In this document: positions 57,763 through 64,000 of the stretch, piece by piece
Layout of the letters: each line of letters begins with the position of its first letter
How positions within the stretch are numbered: position 1 is the stretch's first letter
Assembly: GCF_013363755.1 (NCBI RefSeq)
Contig: NZ_CP054840.1
Coordinates: 3,403,501-3,467,500 of the forward strand
Direction: 5' to 3'
Source: Comamonas antarctica
Lineage (GTDB): Bacteria; Pseudomonadota; Gammaproteobacteria; Burkholderiales; Burkholderiaceae_C
Length of the DNA: 64,000 nucleotides
Program-made: the position numbers and the translations under genes
The notes under the pieces: generated by a model
Told to the model about the DNA's origin: nothing
Database searches by the model: none
What the model saw: only the letters and a program-made list of their open reading frames with translations

Positions 57763-57978
57763 ATGTTGAGAGCTTCCCAAATTCTAGTCAGGTCTTTTGC
57801 CCTTGCGCTGAGTGCGGCGTCGCTGCTGGCCTGCGGCCAGCGCGGACCGCTCTATCTGCCGACCGCGCCCGAGGCGGCGCAGCGTGCAACGCTGCCTCAG
57901 ACGCTGCGTCCGCCGATTTTCGACGACGCGCCGGAAACCAGCGACCCCGCGCCGCTGTTGCCCGCCAACGCCCGCTGA
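57763..57978 (+). CDS. lptM: LPS translocon maturation lipoprotein LptM (YifL-like)
   Basis: A 71-aa small lipoprotein: the signal peptide [21 protein letters not shown] has the lipobox and the conserved [10 protein letters not shown] that mimics LPS in promoting LptD oxidation. It is next to cyaY, as in many proteobacteria, although the usual lysA partner downstream is missing and a beta-lactamase-fold gene follows instead. A TACAAT at 57751-57756 ends 6 nt before the ATG, so the message may be leaderless. Confidence 0.9.
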   Translation: MLRASQILVRSFALALSAASLLACGQRGPLYLPTAPEAAQRATLPQTLRPPIFDDAPETSDPAPLLPANAR

Positions 57979-58065
57979 CGGCGCGCTGGCGTGACTGGCT
58001 GATCCAGGTCAAGAAGGCGTGCTGCGGCAGCACCTACAGTGGACTTTTTCGCTGGATGGCCTGCC

Positions 58066-58893
58066 ATGCCGATTGAGCTCTACCGCGACCGGCAGCACGC
58101 CTGCCTGATGTTCTGCGACCTGATCGAGGAAGACGGCCAGGCCGTGCAGGCCAACCAGTTCCTGATCGTCGACGGCGATACCGGCGCGATCATCGATCCG
58201 GGCGGCAACCTGGCCTTCAACGAACTGTTCATGGGCATGGTGCGCCACTTCGCGCCGGCGCGGCTGTCATATGTGATTGCCTCGCATGCCGACCCGGACA
58301 TCATTGCCTCGCTCGACCGCTGGATGAGCAGCACCCAGGCGCGGCTCGTGATCTCGCGCGTGTGGGAACGCTTCGTGCCGCATTTCACCAAGGCCGGCAA
58401 GACCGACGCGCGCATCATCGGCGTACCCGACGCGGGCGGGCGCCTGCCGCTGGGCCGCAACGAGTTGCTGCTGCTGCCCGCGCATTTCCTGCACTCCGAG
58501 GGCAATTTCCATTTCTACGACCCGGTGAGCCGCATCCTGTTCACCGGCGACCTGGGCGCGTCCATGCTCAGCGGCGCGCAGGCCGCGGTGCCGGTCACCG
58601 ACCTGGCACCGCACATCGCACACATGGAGGGCTTCCACCGGCGCTACATGGTGTCGAACAAGATTCTGCGGCTGTGGCTGCAGATGGTGCGCCCGCTCGA
58701 CATCGCCATGCTCGTGCCCCAGCATGGCGCGCCCATCCAGGGCCGAGCGGCCATCGACGCGTTCTTCGACTGGCTCGAGCACCTGGCCTGCGGCATCGAC
58801 CTGTTCGACCAGCGTGCCTACCAGGTCTCGACGGCACTGATCGACCCGGTGTCGCGCCTGACGCGTGCGCCGCTGCGTGCCGTCAACGGGTGA
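58066..58893 (+). CDS. Metallo-beta-lactamase-fold diiron protein (ODP-like)
   Basis: A 275-aa protein with the metallo-beta-lactamase fold of the flavodiiron/ODP type. Metal-binding positions are visible: SHADPDII (H74-x-D76-x-D78, in place of HxExD), a His in HFLHSEGN, D in LFTGDLG and the last His in VPQHGAPI. No flavodoxin domain is fused. In related oxygen-binding diiron proteins this core senses O2; that role here is inferred. The start at 58066 is preferred over GTG 58039. Confidence 0.82.
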   Translation: MPIELYRDRQHACLMFCDLIEEDGQAVQANQFLIVDGDTGAIIDPGGNLAFNELFMGMVRHFAPARLSYVIASHADPDIIASLDRWMSSTQARLVISRVWERFVPHFTKAGKTDARIIGVPDAGGRLPLGRNELLLLPAHFLHSEGNFHFYDPVSRILFTGDLGASMLSGAQAAVPVTDLAPHIAHMEGFHRRYMVSNKILRLWLQMVRPLDIAMLVPQHGAPIQGRAAIDAFFDWLEHLACGIDLFDQRAYQVSTALIDPVSRLTRAPLRAVNG

Positions 58894-59537
58894 TCATGCC
58901 GCCGCGCGGCGCTTGCGGATCGCGCGCTGCGCGCGCCAGCCCAGCAGCAGCGCGATGATGGCGGTGTAGACCAGTACCTCGGCAAAATTGTTCTTGCCCG
59001 CGCGCATCCAGAAGAAATGCAGCAGCGCCAGGCCCGCCACCGCATACACGCTGCGGTGCAGCCGCTGCCAGCGGCGTGCGCCCAGCAGCCGGGTCATGCG
59101 GTGCGGCGAGGTCGCGGCCAGCGCCGTGAGCAGCACGAAGGCCAGCATGCCGACCAGGATGAACGGGCGCTCCAGCGTGTCGCGCCAGATCTCGGCCAGG
59201 TCCAGCCCCTGGTCGAAGACCGAATAGCACAGCAGGTGCAGCAGCGCATAGAAGAACACGTAGAGCCCCAGCATGCGCCGAAAGCGCGCCAGCGCCGGCA
59301 GGCCCAGCAGCACGCGAGCGGGCGTCACGGCCAATGCCACGCACAGGAAGCGCAGCGTCCAGTCGCCCGTGGCGCGCAGCAGCGCCTCGGCCGGGTTCGC
59401 GCCCAGCGTATCGAACACCGCGCCATACAGCAGCTGCGCAAACGGCAGCAGGCACAGCACGAACAGCAGCGGCTTGGCTGCGGGGTGCATGAAGGCGGCT
59501 TTCCAGCGCGGCGCCGCGGCGCGCATCGGCGGGGCGT

Positions 59538-59541
<4 letters not shown>
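58894..59541 (-). CDS. msrQ: MsrPQ system haem-binding membrane subunit MsrQ
   Basis: A 215-aa b-haem membrane protein (YedZ family, six spans) that feeds quinol electrons to MsrP. Typical segments are [25 protein letters not shown] (haem His), [25 protein letters not shown] and [22 protein letters not shown]. An alternative start at Met18 (HPAAKPLLF) is possible. The ATG overlaps the msrP stop as ATGA. Confidence 0.93.
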
Positions 59542-60533
<992 letters not shown>

Positions 60534-60627
60534 TGCAGCTCCTTGGAGGAAATCCCATGGCCGCGCAACGCCCGGCCCAACCTGTCTGATCCGTTCCGAT
60601 TGTGGATGGTTCAACCGCGCTGGCAAC

Positions 60628-60652
60628 AAAAAAGCGCCCGGGCAGGGGCGCT
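60628..60652 (-). terminator. Terminator of the cytochrome c maturation operon
   Basis: AGCGCCC (60633-60639) pairs with GGGCGCT (60646-60652). On the minus strand the stem runs into TTTTTTGTT. It lies about 24 nt after the ccsB stop. Confidence 0.8.
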
Positions 60653-60675
60653 CTGTTGTGTTTCGCGGCCCAGGA

Positions 60676-62022
60676 CTACAGTTCTCCGTAGCTGTGCAGG
60701 CCGCTCAGGAACATGTTGACGCCCAGGAAGGCAAAGGTGGTCACGCCCAGGCCGGTCAGCGCCCACCAGGCCGAGACCGTGCCGCGCAGGCCCTTGACCA
60801 GGCGCATGTGCAGCCAGGCCGCGTAGTTGAGCCAGACGATCAATGCCCAGGTCTCCTTCGGGTCCCAGCTCCAGTAGCCGCCCCAGGCCTCGGCGGCCCA
60901 CAGCGCGCCGAGCACGGTGGCGATGGTGAAGAACGCAAAGCCCACGGCAATCGACTTGTACATCACGTCGTCGAGGATCTCGAACGAGGGCAGGCGCGCG
61001 GCGATGTGCTTGCGCGCCAGCAGGATGCCGGCCACGATCAGCGCCGAGATGCCGAAATAGACCGTCCAGTAGCTGCTGCCGTTGTCGGTCGCGCCCTGGC
61101 GGAACACGATGGGCTCGAAGCACAGCACGATGCCCAGCAGCCACAGCGGCGCGAGCTTGTACCAGCGCGTCTCGCCGGCCTGCTGCTTGATCAGGTAGGC
61201 AAACGCCACCATGGCCGCGAGCGCGAACGTGCCGTAGCCGATGAAGTTGGCCGGCACATGCAGCTTCATCCACCAGCTCTTGAGCGCCGGCACCAGCGGC
61301 TGGATCTCGTGCGCCTCGCGCACCAGCGTGTACCAGAGCAGGAAACCCACGGCCGCGCTCACCACCAGCATCACGAACGCGCCCAGCGCGCGCGTGTCGT
61401 AGTTCTCCTCGTAGTAGAGGTAGAAAGCCGCGGTCATCCAGCAGAACATCACGAACACTTCGTAGAGATTGCTGACGGGAATGTGGCCGATGTCCGGGCC
61501 GAGCAGATAGCTCTCGTACCAGCGCACCATGGTGCCGATCAGCGCCATCGCGATCGCCACCCACGCGATGCGCGAGCCCAGCAGCGCCATGGTCTTCTCT
61601 TGCGGACTGGTGAACATGCCTATCCAGTAGAAGATGGTGCTCATGAAGAACAGCATGCTCATCCAGAGGATGGCCGACTGGCTCGACAGGAAGTACTTGA
61701 GGCCGAACACCGTCTCGGCGCGCGCCAGATCGCCCGCGCCGTCCACCTGGTACAGGCCCAGCGCCAGCAGCGAGAACGCGCCCACGGCCAGCAGCAGCGT
61801 GCGCAGCGGGCGCCAGAACCAGCCCAGCCAGATCACGGCCGGGATCGTGCCCAGCAGGATGGCTTTCTCGTAGACATCCATGTAGTCGCCATAGCGCTGC
61901 AGCGCGAACAGCCCGCCGGCCGCGACGATCACGGCAAACAGCCAGTCAAACCCGTTGCGGCGTGAAAAATACCCCGAATGCAGGGTGATGGTCTCGGAGG
62001 AATCGGTCGTGGCGGTCGTCAT
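60676..62022 (-). CDS. ccsB: Cytochrome c maturation system II protein (ResC/CcsA type)
   Basis: A 448-aa polytopic haem-handling protein of system II. The tryptophan-rich WWD motif [18 protein letters not shown] is intact, flanked by conserved His residues ([26 protein letters not shown]) that hold haem for ligation to apocytochromes. Naming varies: many annotators call this CcsB, others CcsA or ResC. The start overlaps the ResB-type gene by 4 nt. Confidence 0.94.
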   Translation of the reverse strand: MTTATTDSSETITLHSGYFSRRNGFDWLFAVIVAAGGLFALQRYGDYMDVYEKAILLGTIPAVIWLGWFWRPLRTLLLAVGAFSLLALGLYQVDGAGDLARAETVFGLKYFLSSQSAILWMSMLFFMSTIFYWIGMFTSPQEKTMALLGSRIAWVAIAMALIGTMVRWYESYLLGPDIGHIPVSNLYEVFVMFCWMTAAFYLYYEENYDTRALGAFVMLVVSAAVGFLLWYTLVREAHEIQPLVPALKSWWMKLHVPANFIGYGTFALAAMVAFAYLIKQQAGETRWYKLAPLWLLGIVLCFEPIVFRQGATDNGSSYWTVYFGISALIVAGILLARKHIAARLPSFEILDDVMYKSIAVGFAFFTIATVLGALWAAEAWGGYWSWDPKETWALIVWLNYAAWLHMRLVKGLRGTVSAWWALTGLGVTTFAFLGVNMFLSGLHSYGEL

Positions 62023-64000
62023 TTGTCGGCTCCCGGGCGGCGCGCGATCGGCTTCGCCCCAATGAGTTTTTCAGTCAGCAGGGCGAAATCCTTGTCGCCT
62101 TCCATGGTCTGGCGGTTGGTGGATTGCGCCATGGTGGCGTGGCTTGCGCCTTCGCCGGCCGGGGCCAGCCAGATCCACAGGCGCCGGTCACGCACATAGA
62201 GCATGGCAAAGATGCCCAGGATCAGGAACAGGCAGCCCAGATAGACTACGTTCTTGCCGGGCCCGCGCGTGACCTGGAAAACGCTGGCTTGCACATGCGT
62301 GAAATCGTCGAGCATGAAGGTCATGGGCGCGGGATAGAACTGGGCATCGCTCAGCGAGAACACGGCCTGCGTCATGAACGCCAGCGTCTGCGCATCGTTT
62401 TCCATGGGCTTGAGGCCGTTTTTCTCGCGCAGCGCCTGGGCCATCTCGAACAGCACGCCATTGAGGATGCGCACCAGCACCTCGCCGGCGCGCGCGCGCT
62501 CGGCCTCGGGCACGTTCTGCTCCATGAAGCGCGAGACTGCCTGCAGGCCGCCGATCTTCACACCGGCCTCGTCCGTCGTGCCCGCATACATCTCGAGCGC
62601 GCGCAGCGCCGACTGCATCAGCGGCTCGCGCAGGTCGGGGCGCGCGGCATCCACGGCCGTGGCCACATAGCGGCGCGCGGCCTGCTCGCGCAGCGCGGGA
62701 TCGGCCAGCGCGGTGCGCAGGCGCAGGAAGGTGTCCATCGAGCCTTCGGCATCGGCCGGCACGCGCAGGAAGCGGAAGGCGTCGGCCGGGTTCTCGCGCA
62801 CGCCCAGCAGGTACACCGGGTTGCCGTCGCCGGTGTCGACCGGCAGCATGTAGTTCTGGTATTCGCGCGCCTGGCCCGAGGCATCGCGCAGCTTGTAGCC
62901 GATGCTCGGGCCGATGTTGCGCAGCTCCTTTTCGGTCGTGGTCTTGTGGCCCGCGCCCAGGCGCGCATCGATGGCCGCCTTCAGGTCGACCTTGCGCACA
63001 TCGGTGCCCGAATCCATGGCCCCCTTGGATGCGCCGAAGTTCTCGACGTTGATGGTGCGCAAGGCGGTGTATTCCAGCGTCAGCGTGTCCTGCGGGTCGC
63101 CGCGGCCCACGCCGGCGCGCGTGAATTCGCTGCTGCCGCCAATGGTGCCCTCGACCATGAAGGGCGTGCCCGTGCCGTCCATGGGCACGGCGCGCATCTT
63201 CACCGACGAGCCGCCATCATCGAAGCTCGACTGGTAGATCTCCACGCCCTTGTAATGCGCGGGATGGTTGACTTCGATGCGCTCGGCGGTCTGCTCGCCG
63301 GTGTGCTTGTCGTGAATGATCACTTCGCTGGCGAACAGCTTGGGCATGCCGGTCGAGTAGTACTCGACGATGAATTTCTTCAGCTCGACGGCGAACGGCA
63401 GCTCCTGCAGCAGCACGCCATCGGACTGGTTCAGGATGGCAGTGCTCGACTGCGTGCCCTCGGCCACCATCAGATTGCCGCGGAAGGTGGGGTTGCGTTC
63501 GGACAGGCGGTGTTCGGGCGCGACATCCGACACGCGGCCGCCGCCGGTGTAGGGCGTCTTGTCGCCAAACAGCATCTGCGCGCGCACGATCAGGTCGCCG
63601 TCGAACAGCCCGCCCAGGCAGATCAGCACGATGGCGCTGTGCGCCGCGATATAGCCCAGCTTGTGCGCCGCGCCGGCCTTGGCGGCCACCATCCAGCCTT
63701 CGCCCCCAGCGGTATCGCGCTGCTGCAGGCGGACTTTCCAGCCGCCCGTGGCCAGCAGCTTGCCCAGGCGCTCGGCCGCTTCGCGTGGCGTGCCGCGGAC
63801 CTCGGCCTGGGCCCGGTGGCGGAACGCTTCGAGGCTTTTCTCGCGGATGTTTTCCTTGTAGCTGCGCAGGTCGGCCAGGTATTTGGGCGTATGGCGCGCC
63901 ACGCACAGGCTGGTGCTGACCACGAGGAAGGCCAGGATCAGCAGGAACCACCAGGCGCTGTAGACCGCGTTGAGCTTGAGCGCGAGAAACAGCTGCGACC
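62019..64000 (-). CDS. resB: Cytochrome c maturation system II protein ResB (5' end outside window)
   Basis: A ResB-family membrane protein that works with the ResC/CcsA-type partner to attach haem to c-type cytochromes such as the c1 subunit in this window. The visible part has TM segments (NAVYSAWWFLLILAFLVVST; KLGYIAAHSAIVLICLGGLF), a large periplasmic domain (residues ~130-560) and a last TM segment (VVYLGCLFLILGIFAMLYV) near RDRRLWIWLAPAG. The frame stays open to the right edge; the first Met inside the window (63923) is in the middle of a TM helix, so the true start lies beyond 64000. Confidence 0.93.
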   Translation of the reverse strand, partial: SQLFLALKLNAVYSAWWFLLILAFLVVSTSLCVARHTPKYLADLRSYKENIREKSLEAFRHRAQAEVRGTPREAAERLGKLLATGGWKVRLQQRDTAGGEGWMVAAKAGAAHKLGYIAAHSAIVLICLGGLFDGDLIVRAQMLFGDKTPYTGGGRVSDVAPEHRLSERNPTFRGNLMVAEGTQSSTAILNQSDGVLLQELPFAVELKKFIVEYYSTGMPKLFASEVIIHDKHTGEQTAERIEVNHPAHYKGVEIYQSSFDDGGSSVKMRAVPMDGTGTPFMVEGTIGGSSEFTRAGVGRGDPQDTLTLEYTALRTINVENFGASKGAMDSGTDVRKVDLKAAIDARLGAGHKTTTEKELRNIGPSIGYKLRDASGQAREYQNYMLPVDTGDGNPVYLLGVRENPADAFRFLRVPADAEGSMDTFLRLRTALADPALREQAARRYVATAVDAARPDLREPLMQSALRALEMYAGTTDEAGVKIGGLQAVSRFMEQNVPEAERARAGEVLVRILNGVLFEMAQALREKNGLKPMENDAQTLAFMTQAVFSLSDAQFYPAPMTFMLDDFTHVQASVFQVTRGPGKNVVYLGCLFLILGIFAMLYVRDRRLWIWLAPAGEGASHATMAQSTNRQTMEGDKDFALLTEKLIGAKPIARRPGADK

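Overview
The window is about 64 kb of GC-rich chromosomal DNA from a betaproteobacterium of the order Burkholderiales. It most resembles the family Comamonadaceae (Acidovorax/Comamonas/Delftia relatives). This rests on gene order (pilMNOPQ-aroK-aroB-dgt-gltBD, mla-ibaG-murA-his-hint-tat and petABC-sspAB blocks), on the protein sequences, and on two dispersed repeat types that I associate with this family. The species cannot be named from the sequence. There are no rRNA genes, prophages, CRISPR arrays or complete insertion sequences. One tRNA (Thr-TGT) is present.

Layout, left to right. 1-4.4 kb: the start of secA, a DUF721/DciA-like gene, tRNA-Thr, sspB and sspA. 4.4-7.4 kb: the cytochrome bc1 operon petABC, divergent from mscL. 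8-11.2 kb: pdxA, a Nif3/YbgI-like gene and a metabolite:H+ symporter. 11.5-12.7 kb: a membrane-anchored HtrA protease. 12.7-14.4 kb: tatABC. 14.5-26.5 kb: a long minus-strand histidine cluster (hisG, D, C, B, H, A, F, I, E) headed by ibaG-murA and interrupted by two insertions. One is a ribbon-helix-helix/PIN toxin-antitoxin pair between hisD and hisC. The other is galE plus a hexose-phosphate mutarotase between hisA and hisF. 26.6-32.3 kb: an ABC-2 exporter and the phospholipid-transport genes mlaFEDACB. 32.5-35.4 kb: a polar amino-acid ABC importer and a DUF3293 gene. 35.8-42 kb: gltD and gltB. 42.1-43.25 kb: an accessory patch with a catalytically degenerate RAYT (REP-associated transposase) gene, REP-like inverted repeats and AT-rich debris. 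43.25-47.9 kb: a methyltransferase, DUF1415, dgt, aroB and aroK. 48-54.7 kb: an Ig-like-domain lipoprotein and the type IV pilus operon pilMNOPQ. 55-57.4 kb: penicillin-binding protein 1A. 57.4-60.5 kb: cyaY/lptM, a diiron beta-lactamase-fold protein and msrQ/msrP. 60.7-64 kb: cytochrome c maturation system II (ResC- and ResB-type proteins).

Most genes are housekeeping: respiration and cytochrome c assembly, His/aromatic/Glu biosynthesis, envelope building (murA, PBP1A, Mla, LptM), protein export (Sec, Tat) and pili. The respiratory genes fit together, because the c1 subunit encoded here would need the ResBC haem-ligation system at the other end of the window. Start-stop overlaps of 1-4 nt are common and indicate translational coupling in the his, mla and pil operons.

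The most unusual items are: the toxin-antitoxin pair with a three-copy, 16-bp-periodic palindromic operator inside the his cluster; a RAYT-family protein that has lost both its HUH and tyrosine catalytic motifs but keeps an open frame; and dispersed repeats that abut stop codons and, in dgt, appear to encode the protein's N-terminus.
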